DNA of 64,000 nt, from NCBI GenBank assembly GCA_014529385.2, contig CM043959.1, positions 993,358 through 1,057,357 of the forward strand, given 5' to 3'. Origin of the DNA: Adiantum capillus-veneris (taxonomy: Eukaryota; Streptophyta; Polypodiopsida; Polypodiales; Pteridaceae). The position numbers were made by a program, and so were the translations under genes. This document shows positions 21,630 to 31,611 of this stretch, in pieces; positions within the stretch are counted from its first letter, which is position 1, and each line of letters starts with the position of its first letter. The notes under the pieces were generated by a model. It had not been told where the DNA came from, did not search any database, and saw only the letters and a list, made by a program, of their open reading frames with translations.

Positions 21630-22752
21630 GAAATAAATATCTATTCTCAAAGCATGGGGTAGCATCAACAATCAACGGACACTTATCCTCTCAGACCTAG
21701 GCAGTACCGATAACTTCATCTCTATGAAGTTAGTCGAAGATCTCAATCTACAGCCCAACTGTTTTAGAGTTTCTATTGAAGCAGCATTTTCTTTCAAAGG
21801 GCAAAACTCCATTTTTACTCCAATCATAGGGACACTGAATTTAAAGGTAGATAACTAAACAGATCAAGAATCTTTCTTACTAGCTTCACTTGAATTATGT
21901 GATGTCATCTTGGGGATGCCTTGCCACAACAAGATGCATCCCATTCCTGATTATGTTAAAAAAACCCTGTCCTTTGACCATAAAGGAAAGTAATATGTTG
22001 TAATTGTGGATGCAGGTGATCGGCAAATTCCCATCGCCAACCACATTGCACTTAAGAAAATAATGAAAATGTGTGCTTCAGCGTACTTGATTTTTGCAAG
22101 AGAGAGAGATGTGTCTTCTTCACAACTTTCTTCCTCTTTAGATTAGAAAGTTTTGAAGACTGTTTTACGGATGAACTTCCACCCTCTCGATCTGAGGATC
22201 ATACAATCGATTTGATCCTAGGGAGCTCTCCTCTAAATCAGCCCCCTTATAGAGTTAGTCTAATGCAGCAAGAGGAAATCCTCAAGCAGGTCAATGAACC
22301 TTTGGAGAAGGGTCTACTAAGGCCTAGTATTTCTCCATATTGTTCACCTGTGTTGCCAGTATAGAAAAAGGATGGCACATTTCGCATGCACATAGATTAT
22401 AGATCTAAAAAAAGATCACAATCAAGAATCGATTTCCAATCCTTCGGATTGATGACATTCTTGATAAGTTACAAGGCGCAAGTGTCTTCAGTCAAATAAA
22501 CTTGAAGAGTGGATACTATCAAATCCACATTGCTCCTCAGGATGTGCATAAGACTTCATTTAGAACAATCTTTGGGTTGTATGAATTCTTAGTGATGCCT
22601 TTTGGACTCACTAATGTACCAACCACATTCAACAGAATGATGGATAGAATCTTCAACTCATATATAAGATTTACAGGAGTCCTTCAATGACGTCCTAATC
22701 TTCTCAAGAAGAGCACTACAAACATCTCGCATTAGTGTTTGAACAGGAATGA
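21630..22752 (+). pseudogene. Gypsy element B protease and RT, truncated
   Basis: A retropepsin-like region near 21640-21990 reads LILSDLGSTDNFISMKLVED (usually D-x-GS), with an in-frame stop near 21856. RT follows: [77 protein letters not shown], then frameshifted NDVLIFS at the catalytic site and a last HYKHLALVFEQE near 22715-22752. RNase H, integrase and polypurine tract are absent; the sequence then passes straight into LTR-like DNA, so a deletion removed the 3' half of pol. Confidence 0.85.
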
Positions 22753-22942
22753 TATAGGGTCCTTAGAACAATAACCCTAAGGCCCATAATTATTTTTAAA
22801 GGCCTTAGGATAAGTTAGTTAAATTATTTGTGTCGGGCCAAATGGCCGGACAAGTGCGAACAGGTAATGCCGGAGCAATGCCGATACGGCATGGTTCTAG
22901 GGAGCAACTAACGTTTTCATAAATAGCATTCATGTGTGCAAT
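22753..22942 (+). mobile_element. Left part of the B 3' LTR (probable)
   Basis: Non-coding sequence between the truncated RT of B and element A. Its last bases GTGTGCAAT carry the left target duplication (GCAAT) of A, and the B LTR resumes at 26615 with GCAATTGTGAG. So this is most likely the part of the B LTR left of the A insertion. Its start is not defined because of the pol deletion. Confidence 0.55.
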
Positions 22943-23375
22943 TGTAACAAACTTGGACACTCCAAGTCAAGAATCAATCGCGACAGCACCAAATAACCAC
23001 TTCCAACAATTCATGGATCACAATAGATTTGCACTGGCCCGGCGGAGTTCCGTGCCTAGAGATATTGGCCCCAAAGACTGGCGCCCCTTTCGGTATTTCT
23101 TTTTGTGTTAATCAATCTTCAAAGTACAAGAGAGCGGTTAGGGTTTCACTCTCAGACTCTGCGTCCAGATGCTCTGAGAAGTGAGACCCTCACCACTTAT
23201 TTAAAGGTTACAAGGGATGCCCAAAAGCAGAGCCCCAAAAGCTTGAAAGCAAAAGCAGATTCTCTCTCCCTCTCAATGAGAGCCAGTAAAAAGCAAGTTC
23301 TCTTTTTCTCTCTCTTTCTCCCAAAGCATAGCAAAAAGCTGAGATTTGCGTCGCTCAAAATTTCCAATATATATA
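22943..23375 (-). mobile_element. Truncated 3' LTR of element A
   Basis: Starts TGTAACAAACTTGGACACTC (plus reading) at 22943, directly after GCAAT, and matches the 5' LTR to the AAGCTGAGATTTGCGTCGCT block. The telo-box zone and terminal TTTGTGACA are missing by the internal deletion. Confidence 0.85.
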
Positions 23376-23385
23376 TATAATGGCC

Positions 23386-24300
23386 TTCTTGCATCAAGAC
23401 CGTACCCAGACTACGACCACAAGCATCACAATATACTTCAAATGAATTTTGCAAGTCCGACAAAGTAAAAACTGGTCCAATAGCTAATTTATCTTTCAAT
23501 GTCTGAAAGGGAGTCACTTATGTGGATCCCCACTCGTTTCTGTGTCAAGATATGCAAAGGCGAAGCAACCTCTGCAAACTTTCGTATGAACCGCCTATAG
23601 TACGAACACAGTCCCAAGAAGCTTCCAACTTCATGGACATTCTTCCAATCGGGCCAATCACGTATAGTCTCTATCTTGGCCGAATCCACTTGCACTCCTG
23701 CTGCTGAGACAAAGTGTCCCAAAAAGTGTATCTCTGAAGTAGATGATCTCTATGTTCTGCCTCATTCTTGGAGAAAACAATGATATCATCAAAGAAAGTG
23801 CCAACAAATAGCTTGTGCTCTTGAAAAATCCTGTCCATCATCTGGTTAAATATCGGAGGAACATTGGTTAAACCAAAAGGCATCACCAAAAAACTCAAAT
23901 AACCCAAAAGTCCTCCAAAAAGCTGTCTTGTAGACGTCTTCCGACGTGATTCGGATCTGATGATATCTAGTCTTCAAGTCAATCCTGCTAAAGCATGAGG
24001 ATCCCTGTAACATGTCGAGTATATCATCGATCCTAGGAATCGGAAATCTGTTCTTGATGGTGATTTTGTTGAGAGCTCTATAATCAATGCACATTCTCCA
24101 AGATCCGTCTTTCTTCAAATCCAACAACAGTGGAGAGCAGTACGGTGAAGTACCAGGCTGGACAAGGCCCTTTTCCAAGAGGTCTTTCACTTGGTTCATA
24201 ATCTTTTCAATCTGTACTCGGCTCACACGGTAAGGTGCCCAGTTCGGGGACGTGCTTCCAGGCAATGGTCTGATCTTGAGGCCCTCTAAAAAGCAACCGA
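23386..24300 (-). pseudogene. Element A RT and RNase H start
   Basis: Minus-strand pol pieces in three frames. [52 protein letters not shown], then a frameshift, [20 protein letters not shown] and the catalytic FFDDIIVFSKNE (FxDD in place of YxDD). The connection domain follows with WPDWKNVHEVGSFLGLCSYY, then RNase H start with VYCDACGRSLGTVLMQEGH where it stops at the deletion joint. At least three frameshifts. It is close to the RT piece at 11739-12194. Confidence 0.9.
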
Positions 24301-24429
24301 CATGAGTGTGGAGAAAAATCTTGGCATTCTTTTGTTCAGGTCAAAACATACTCAACCTTTATCCGTCGTTCCTTCTCTCCCAAAAGAATGAGTAAAGAAA
24401 CTGAAGTTCATCAAGTACAATCTTTGAGC

Positions 24430-24845
24430 CCTTCATTTGTCAAAGTCCGTTTCTCGGCCCGGTAGTCAACCACGGCGTAGTTCTGGTGGTACCAAGGGAT
24501 TCCGAGTAGAGCGTCAATCGCATGCCCTGAACACCCCTGTCATTGCAAACAAAGTTTGCCAATGCTCGGTGTAATGTCAACATCCCATCCGGGTAACAGT
24601 CGAACATCCCCTCTCTGATGAAGCGAGCTCTCTCCTCAGGAGTAAGCTTGGGTCGTGCATCCTTTTTCTCTGGTTTTCTCTTTTTCTTTTTACTTTCATT
24701 TCCAGAAGTCTGTTCGGCTCGTTGTGTCATGGCCTCATCTGTGGGTAGGTTAGACTGCCAGAGTAAATGGCAAAGCCCCGCTTCGCATGACTCATCAACT
24801 CCTGAATAGAAGTTGACTTCTGTTCCAAGCAGTGATCTCGGATCT
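24430..24845 (-). pseudogene. Element A gag end and protease remnant
   Basis: Minus-strand continuation of gag after a frameshift: NESKKKKRKPEKKDARPKLT, then PEERARFIREGMFDC at the first Cys of the zinc knuckle, which joins directly to a protease end (IPWYHQNYAVVDYRAEKR in another frame). The rest of the knuckle and the protease active site are deleted. Compare 11086-11600, where the same region is longer. Confidence 0.75.
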
Positions 24846-26039
24846 CTATAGGTAGACCCAAGGTAAACCGCTCAATCTGTTCTCTGAACGAGATCTTCTT
24901 GAATGAAGAGGCGGGTTGAAAAAACCATAGAATTTTTCACAATAATCATTGATTGTGTCTTTCTTGGTCATCCGAAGATGGTTCCAAGCAGATCGTACAT
25001 CTCGTTCATACTCTTGCGTCAACCAAGAAGAAATAAAAAGCTTCTTAAATTTCAGCCATTTAACTGGCGCAGTCAGGTTTAAGAGAAGAGTGGACCACCA
25101 CGTGCGAGCATTCCCTTTAAAGCAAGAGGCAGCTCTCCAAATCTTGGAGTGCTCTGAGTAGCGTCCTCCCGCGAAAGCGATGTCAAACTGCTGTATAAAA
25201 GACAAAGCCTTCGAAGCATCTGAGTATCCTGAGAAAGTGTCAAATTTAATTGACTGTCCACCTTCCTTAAACTCTCGGACTTTCTTGCTTTTATCTTCTA
25301 GAAAATCATACTGGTTGGCTTTATAAAAATTCTTCTTGTTCGCATAAAAGTTTTCGTCATCAGAATCTGAGCTGTCTGTAGACAAGTCCTCAGTAGAACT
25401 GTCAGTCTCTGGGCGAGATTTAGACTTCTTTGCCTTTTTCTTGCCCTTTCCGAAGCGTTGTTTCTTGCCTCGCTTTTTACCTTTTCTGTCTTCTTCGCTC
25501 GAATCCGAGGAGCTAGAAGAACTATCAAAAGAAGAAGAAGAAGAAGAAGAACTGGGTACTCCATCAAATCGAACACGCTTCTTCTGTTTCTTTGCCTTGT
25601 CAAAAGTCGACTTACGACCCAAATAACCTGGAAAGTCAGTGCTTTTCTTTTGCTTTTTGCCATGGTTTTTGGCTTTCTTCTGTGTGCCAAAAAGCTGAGC
25701 AATCCGTGCATCAACCACCTCTTGTAATTCCTTCTCTGAATAGTGTTTGTGATCAGAAGGTTTCTTGAGAGCAGATTTTGGGGGTGGTGTAGTGGTTTTC
25801 TGCCACTGCTCATGCACTTCTTGAAAAGAAGTCTCGCTCATATATTTTGCAAATTTGGGATGCTTCGCAAAATTGAGCATCATCTTCGTTGCATCGCCGA
25901 TTAATTGATGACGCTCCATCTCTTGTCTCTCCGCCTGAGTAGGCCGAGGCGGGCCATACTCTTTGCCTGAATCTTCGTTGTGATCCCAGCCCGCATCTCC
26001 AAATGCAGAGGGAGTCGACTGATCCTTGCGTGAAGCCAT
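24846..26039 (-). CDS. Element A gag
   Basis: Open minus-strand gag; the Met at 26039 (MASRKDQSTPS) is preferred over the upstream frame that overlaps the primer site. N-terminal part with a conserved GYGPP-like GPPRPTQAERQEME segment, then a long Ser/Lys-rich linker with an eight-Ser run and acidic SSEEDRKGKK blocks, then a Retrotrans_gag core (QSIKFDTFSGYSDASKALSF, GNARTWWSTLLLNL, FKKLFISSWLTQEYERDVRS). The frame ends early at 24846 after a frameshift near FFNPP; the true tail continues at 24845-24700. The linker is coded by GAA/TCT trinucleotide runs (25520-25550). Related gag at 35006-35600. Confidence 0.85.
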   Translation of the reverse strand: MASRKDQSTPSAFGDAGWDHNEDSGKEYGPPRPTQAERQEMERHQLIGDATKMMLNFAKHPKFAKYMSETSFQEVHEQWQKTTTPPPKSALKKPSDHKHYSEKELQEVVDARIAQLFGTQKKAKNHGKKQKKSTDFPGYLGRKSTFDKAKKQKKRVRFDGVPSSSSSSSSFDSSSSSSDSSEEDRKGKKRGKKQRFGKGKKKAKKSKSRPETDSSTEDLSTDSSDSDDENFYANKKNFYKANQYDFLEDKSKKVREFKEGGQSIKFDTFSGYSDASKALSFIQQFDIAFAGGRYSEHSKIWRAASCFKGNARTWWSTLLLNLTAPVKWLKFKKLFISSWLTQEYERDVRSAWNHLRMTKKDTINDYCEKFYGFFNPPLHSRRSRSENRLSGLPWVYL

Positions 26040-26098
26040 AGGTGCTGCGGAAAAAAAAACTTGGGGATCGGATTTCCCGTAGAAGAGAAATTGGTCGT

Positions 26099-26110
26099 GC
26101 TCTGATACCA
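26099..26110 (-). other. Primer-binding site of element A
   Basis: Minus sense TGGTATCAGAGC, exact initiator tRNA-Met type site, one base after the LTR end. Confidence 0.9.
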
Positions 26111-26111
26111 C

Positions 26112-26614
26112 TGTAACAGACTTGGACACTCCAAGTCAAGAATCAATCGCGACAGCACCAAATAACCACTTCAAGAATCAATCGCGACAGCACCAAATAA
26201 CCACTTTCGGTATTTCTTTTTGTATTAATCAATCTTCAAAGTACAAGAGAGCGGTTAGGGTTTCACTCTCAGACTTTGCATCCAGATGCTCTGAGAAGTG
26301 AGACCCTCACCACTTATTTAAAGGTTACAAGGGATGCCCAAAAGCAGAGCCCCAAAAGCTTGAAAGCAAAAGCAGATTCTCTCTCCCTCTCAATGAGAGC
26401 CAGTAAAAAGCAAGTTCTCTTTTTCTCTCTCTTTCTCCCAAAGCATAGCAAAAATCTGAGATTTGCTTCGCTCAAATTTTTTATATAAAAAATTCACCTC
26501 TGCGATTTTCGGAAATTAGGGTTTCTGGTAGAAATTAGGGTTTGCAAGAATTTTAGGGTTTCTGACAGAAATTATGGTTTTTGTTGTCGATAGCCACGTC
26601 ATCACTTTGTGACA
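26112..26614 (-). mobile_element. 5' LTR of element A (503 bp)
   Basis: Bounded by TGTAACAGACTTGG and CATCACTTTGTGACA (plus reading), followed by the target duplication GCAAT. Near the right end, i.e. the start of U3 in minus sense, are several TTAGGGTTT motifs (26513-26560). It carries a 35-bp tandem duplication (AAGAATCAATCGCGACAGCA at 26134 and 26173) with loss of an inner segment, which explains its shorter length than sister LTRs (584-600 bp). Confidence 0.9.
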
Positions 26615-27666
26615 GCAATTGTGAGTTAAATTGCACATTTCATTAATAGCTTAGGAACTTTTAAAGTTTTTAAATGTGAAAGTTGAAGGGTTAGAGTTAT
26701 TAATGAGAAAGTGTGCCAAGTGGCCCACTTTCCCATGCAATCTCATTCTCTCTTGCTCTCTTACCCTCCCTCATCTCCTAGCACCCCCCCTTCCTACTAG
26801 AGTGTATAAAAGTACAACCTCTCCCCCTCTTCACAGGTTGGCAGTGCACCCCCCTCCTCAATATGAGTGTGCTCTACGCTCTCACAGTCATAACCACCTT
26901 TTGAAGAAGATTCATCGTGAGAAGTTGCATTAGGCACTCTCTCCATAGAGTGCGGTGGCTGTAAATTCTCTGTTTTCAACCCCTAACCACCTCGATCAGG
27001 GCTGTTTTCAGCAGAGCACTCATGAAATTTCACTTTTCCCTACCTATCTTATGTCTACGCAAGGTTATTTCATCGCGAAGAAGGTCTTCGTTTTGGCGTA
27101 GGAGCGCGCACAAGTAAGAATTTTTGTTTATATGCAGAAAATTACATCAAGCATATGTCCATGCATTTTGCTTATTTCTCTCTCGAATTTGATGCATGAA
27201 TGATTGCGCATGAAGGGCAACACATAGCGGAAGATAGACGCCGTTTAGAGAGATTCTCACAAGCTGTGTGGAAGATAGACTCTCCTTGTGAGAGCTTCCT
27301 ACGAGACTTGTAGAAGAGGGGAAATCCTCTTAGTAAAAAGAGAGTGGAAACACTCTCTCAGTCAGTAGTCAGATCAAAACACAGAAAAATAGAGGACGGG
27401 CGATGCCCTGTGCCTGTGCTTGTAAAGACTCTCCCATGCAACTTCTCAGCAAGACTCCACCTGCAACAACTTTGGCCGAAGCTCCATTGTTCCGCCCCTT
27501 AAGTCTCTCTGTAAGGTGTGCAGACGAGCAGAGGAGTAATAAAGATGTTGTCTTTATGGGGGGGGGGGGGGGGGGCATGTCAAGCTACTCTCTCTCCCTC
27601 ACCAAATTCTCTTGAGTATATGAATTGCAATTAAAAGTTACTTTACGTTTCTGTATTTTTGTGGCA
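26615..27666 (+). mobile_element. Right part of the B 3' LTR
   Basis: Matches 19281-20349. TATA box (TATAAAAG) at 26805-26812. Ends TTTTTGTGGCA at 27666 (one change from TGTGACA). A G-run of about 18 bases at 27559-27577 replaces the shorter run of the 5' LTR. No gene. Confidence 0.85.
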
Positions 27667-27689
27667 CCCACTTTGAGTCTTGGGAAGAT

Positions 27690-28640
27690 AAAAAATAAAA
27701 TCGATGGCAAGGCTGTAGAAGTCCTGGTGCATAATGCTTGTCAAACTTGACCTTTTGGCATACCAAACAACTGCGAACAAACTTGTTCACATCCTTTTTG
27801 AGCCTTTGTCACACAAAGTGATGACGTGGCTACTGACAGCAGAAACCCTAATTTCTGCCAAAAATCCTAAAATTCCTACAAACCCTAATTTTTGCCAAAA
27901 ACCCTAATTTCTAGAAACCCTAACCCTAATTGTTGGCTGAAACCCTAATGTGGCTAGAAACCCTAAAAGCAGGCGACAAAAATGCCACGTGGCAGCAATA
28001 CGGATTTTCGTGATTTGCGGTGGATTTTGCACTGGAAAAAAGAAGCTTTTTGCTCCATGCTGATTTGAGAGAGAAAAAAAGAGGTTGCTTTATTTTTATT
28101 AAAGCCACAAAGAGAGAAACTCTTTGCTTTTAACTTTTAAGTTTTTGGGGATCTGCTTTTGGGCATCCCTTGTAATCTTTATATACGCGGTGAGGGCCTC
28201 ACTTCTTAGAGCATCTGGACGCAGAGTTTGAGAGTAAAACCCTAACCGCTCTTTGTACTCTAACATGGATTTAATACATAAAGAAATATTGAAAGGGGCG
28301 CCACTCTTTGGGGCCAATATCTCTAGGCACGAACCTCCGTCGGGCTAGTGCAAATCTATTGTGATCTGTGATTGATTCTTGACTTGGAGTGTCCAAGTCT
28401 ATTACAGCCTCGGCAAGTAAAAGTAAGACTCAACACCTTGAAGTGGTTATTTGGTGCTGTTGTGATTGATTCTTGACTTGGAGTGTCCAAGTCTGTTATT
28501 TTTACAGCCTCGGCCAGTAAAAGTAAGACTCAACACCCTTGAAGGTGGTATCTATGCCGCGGTGGCTTGAAAAAGGTGGACAATGGCACTCTGTCAAAAC
28601 CTTTTCCCTCAAAAGTTGTGTGACACACAACATCGTTTTT
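27690..28640 (-). pseudogene. Element C integrase zinc-binding region, split by a solo LTR
   Basis: Minus strand, from right to left: RDGYLM-stop-KTMLCVTQLL, HRGIDTTFKGVESYFYWP (right of the LTR, about 28407-28640), then LKKDVNKFVRSCLVCQKVKF (left, 27720-27800). This is the H2C2 integrase domain; removal of the LTR and one target duplication joins the two halves at WPR-LKK. The catalytic core is absent. Confidence 0.8.
27807..28406 (+). mobile_element. Solo A-type LTR in element C (600 bp)
   Basis: Plus orientation, from TGTCACACAAAGTGATGACG to CCAAGTCTATTACA. Flanks are GCCTT (27802-27806) and GCCTC (28407-28411), a target duplication with one change; the joined flanks restore the integrase frame. 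Six AAACCCTAA-like motifs lie at 27837-27965, in U3. About 70 bases spanning the LTR end and the flank are duplicated at about 28369-28440 and 28462-28540. Confidence 0.85.
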
Positions 28641-29900
28641 CACATCAAATAGCCATCCCGTATGGAATAGGCTGCAAATGTCTCTCCACTCTGTATGTGG
28701 TGAAAGGCATCTGCAAAATCAAGATATGTGGTGTATTGATCTACCATATCTTCGAAGCTTTGATGATGTATCGCAGAAATAGCCAAAACCAAGGGTTTTC
28801 TAGACAACGCATCTGCCACCAAATTCCTTTGTCCCTGAACATGGACTATGTGGAAATAAAACTGTGACAAGATGTTAGGTCACCTCATCTGCTTTTCGAA
28901 AAGCTGCTTCTGCGACAAGAAGTAGCGTAAACGCTGATGGTCTGTGAAGACAATAAAATCATCTTTGAGTAGAAAGTGTTGCCACTGTGTAAGAGCATGG
29001 ATAACTCCTAAGAGCTCTTTCTCATAAATCTATGCAACCATTTCAAGACGTGAAAACATCCTGCTCTTATAAGCAACGACATGGCCTTCTTGCATCAAGA
29101 CGAGATCAAGACTGCTCCCAAATTGCGACCACAAGCATCACAGTAAACTTCAAATGGCTTTTGCCCTGGCAAGGCCAAAACTAGTCCCGTTGTCAACTTT
29201 TCCTTGAGAATTTGAAAGGCCGCAAACTCTGCCGGTCCCAAGTAAAGGGAACTCCTTTTTGAGTCAGCATATGCAAAGCAGAAGCTATCTCTACAAATTT
29301 TCAAATGAACCGTCTATAATATGAGCACACGCCCTGAAAACTTCGAACTTCATGAACATTCTTTAAATCAGGCTAATCACGAATAGTCTCAATTTTTGTC
29401 AGGGTCCATCTTTACCCCTTCTGTTGAGACGATGTGTCCCAAGAAATGTATCTCAGGCAAGAAAACCTCGCTCTTTTTTGCATTTATAACCAACTTATGC
29501 TTTCACAGTTCTTGGAAAACCTGCAATAGGTGGTGTTTGTATTCTACCTCATTCTTGGAGAAGACGACGGTGTCATCAAAGAAAGTGCCCACAAACGATC
29601 GGTACTCTCTGAAAATCCTATCCATCATATGGTTGAATGTTGTTGGAGCGTTAGTAAGGCCAAATGGCATCACCAAATATTCATATAAACCAAAAGTCGT
29701 CCTGAAAGCGATTCGAATCTGATAATATCCACTCTTCAGATCAATTCTATTGAAACAAGAGGATCCCTAAAGTCTGTTGAGTATATCATCGATCCTTGGG
29801 ATATGGAATATGTTCTTGATGGTGATTTTATTGAGACTTGTTCATCATGCAGTTCTTTCAAGAAGATCGAGTAAACAAAAAGACTAGATTTTATTAATTT
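28641..29900 (-). pseudogene. Element C RT and RNase H
   Basis: Minus-strand decayed pol: RNase H end with HVQGQRNLVADALSRKP at 28780-28870, RNase H start with KPFEVYCDACGRNLGAVL near 29110-29170, connection and catalytic area with DDTVVFSKNE near 29550 and [19 protein letters not shown]-like text near 29640-29690, all with frameshifts. The N-terminal half of RT is missing: near 29840 the text jumps to the protease end. Confidence 0.75.
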
Positions 29901-30671
29901 TTAAACGACCGAAGTCGATACAAGTGGGATGGAATCGCCCTTCAACTTTACATTAAGTATAATCTCTCGGCTCGTCTCATTCTTCAAAGTCGCTTTCCTA
30001 GCCCTATAATCAACCACGACGCTATTCTTGTGGAACCAAGGGATTCCTAGGAGGACGTCACACCCTTCCAAAGGAATGATGTAAAATTCTTCGTGCCCTA
30101 AATATTCTTGACAATGCAAACGCAGTTTGCTAATGATAGGTGTAATAGAAAAATCTTGTCCGGGTGCCGTGAGAACAGTCTTCGCCTGTAGCCCCATTTC
30201 CTCGAGCGTAATTCCAAGTCGAGTCGTCAATTTGGGTGAAATAAAGTTGGCCTTGGCTTCTCCGTCAAAGAAGATTAGGGATTCTTGGTCTCGCACATTT
30301 CCCCATGAGTGGCAAAGTTCAATGCTTTTATCCATCCGATCTGGGTCGGTCCCCACACAATCTAGTACTAGTCCTGTTTTCGTTTTTCCTTTCCTTTCGC
30401 GTTCTTTGGCTACTCTGAAACTCTTTGGCCTATCTTTTGATTGTCCTTTGGGTGCCTTTTTGGGACACCATGCTGAAATATGTCCTTGTTCCCCACATTC
30501 AAAGCACTTCCCTAATTTTAAGTACCCGGATTTTTGTTCCTCTGTTAGTCGAGGACGTGTATCTATCTTTTTTTGAAACTTCCCTTTTCTTCTATTACAA
30601 TTATTCGAATTATGTCCGGTCCTGGTTTTCAAAGGTTGATTAGTTGGATAGACCATAACAAAATTGCTCAA
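29901..30671 (-). pseudogene. Element C zinc knuckle and protease
   Basis: Open minus-strand frame of 256 codons. Basic region, then CCHC knuckle CFECGEQGHISAWC, linker, then a retropepsin-like fold: SLIFFDGEAKANFISPKLTT (the usual D-x-GS site reads DGEAKA), LGITLEEMG, and LLGIPWFHKNSVVVDY. The altered active site means no protease activity is expected. The start is a gag continuation, not a real Met. Confidence 0.8.
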
Positions 30672-31107
30672 TTTGTTCCTTTAAAGTGATCTTTTTAAAA
30701 GAAGAGGCCGATAAGAAGGTATCCCAAAATCTTTGACAAAAAGTATCCAAAGTATCTTCGTTGATTATCCGAAGGTGATTCCAAGCGGTAATCACATCAC
30801 GTTCGTACTCCTGAGTGAGCCAAGAGGAAGTGAAAAGTTGCTTAAACTTCAGTCACTTTGTCGGTGCTTCCTTTCGTAGCAAGATAGTGGACCACCATGT
30901 CTGTGCATTTTTATTTCAAATAAGATGCTGCCCTCCAAACCTTGTAGTTCTCTGAATAGCGCTCTCCAAAATAAGCTATGTTGAATGTTGAATAAAAGCG
31001 AGGGCCTTGTGCATATCTCAAAACTTGCATGAAAAGTATCTAACTTGTCGGAAATTTGGCATGACACGTGAGAATGACTTCATAAACTTAATCACGATTT
31101 AAGGAGA
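30672..31107 (-). pseudogene. Element C gag core remnant
   Basis: Minus strand, frameshifted: text such as LTQEYERDVITAWNHLRIIN near 30770-30830 and WWSTILLRKEAPTK near 30860-30890, equivalent to the gag core of element A. The N-terminal gag, primer site and LTR end are deleted. Confidence 0.7.
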
Positions 31108-31611
31108 GACAACACTGCCCGATGTAGTTCCATGCCTAGAGGTATTGGGTCCAAATTCTGGCGTCCCTTTCGGTATTTATTTTGATATTAGCAATTGAGT
31201 AAAGTACAAGTTTCTTGGGTCCTCTGTGCTTAGTGATCCCAGAAAAATCTGAGGGATAGAGAGGCCCCTGGTTACAATTTATAGACTCTGGGCCTTCTGA
31301 AAGCAATACATGAAAAGGTTCAAGTTGTCTCAAAAGCCTCGGTCCAAAAGCTAGCGCTCCAAAAGCTGCTAGCGTAAATCAAGGAAATCCATACACAATG
31401 TCGCGTCAGCACCCAGCGCGTTCTACGGATGTTCATATAGCCTGCCATGTCAGCAACTCCACGCGATTTGGTCTTCTTGCTTAATTTTTATTTGCCTTGT
31501 GTCCCCTGGGCCTCGTCGGAACGAAACCCGTAAGTTGGAACAATTTACAAAATCATTTTTTATCTTCTAGGGATTGTCCGGGTGATCATGCCACATCATC
31601 ACTTTGTGACA
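31108..31611 (-). mobile_element. Truncated 5' LTR of element C
   Basis: Starts at an inner LTR block (CCATGCCTAGAGGTATTGGG), homologous to the CCTAGAGATATTGGCC block of the A LTRs, and ends CATCACTTTGTGACA at 31611. The first about 100 bases and primer site are missing. No gene. Confidence 0.75.

Larger units (their letters stand above)
22943..26614 (-). mobile_element. Ty3/gypsy element A, nested in the B 3' LTR
   Basis: Minus-strand LTR element with a perfect 5-bp target duplication GCAAT at 22938-22942 and 26615-26619. 5' LTR 26112-26614, primer site 26099-26110, gag, a deleted zinc-knuckle/protease region, RT and the start of RNase H, then a truncated 3' LTR 22943-23375. RNase H rest, integrase, polypurine tract and the first part of the 3' LTR are missing; the joint at about 23376-23386 is a short TA run. 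The LTR parts that can be compared are nearly identical, so insertion was recent and the deletion later. Confidence 0.9.
27667..31107 (-). mobile_element. Ty3/gypsy remnant C, internal region
   Basis: Minus-strand internal region of a gypsy element related to A, from gag (right) to a partial integrase (left). It is interrupted by a solo A-type LTR at 27807-28406. It is cut at 27690 against the B LTR and at 31107 against its own truncated LTR. Many stops and frameshifts. Confidence 0.85.
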
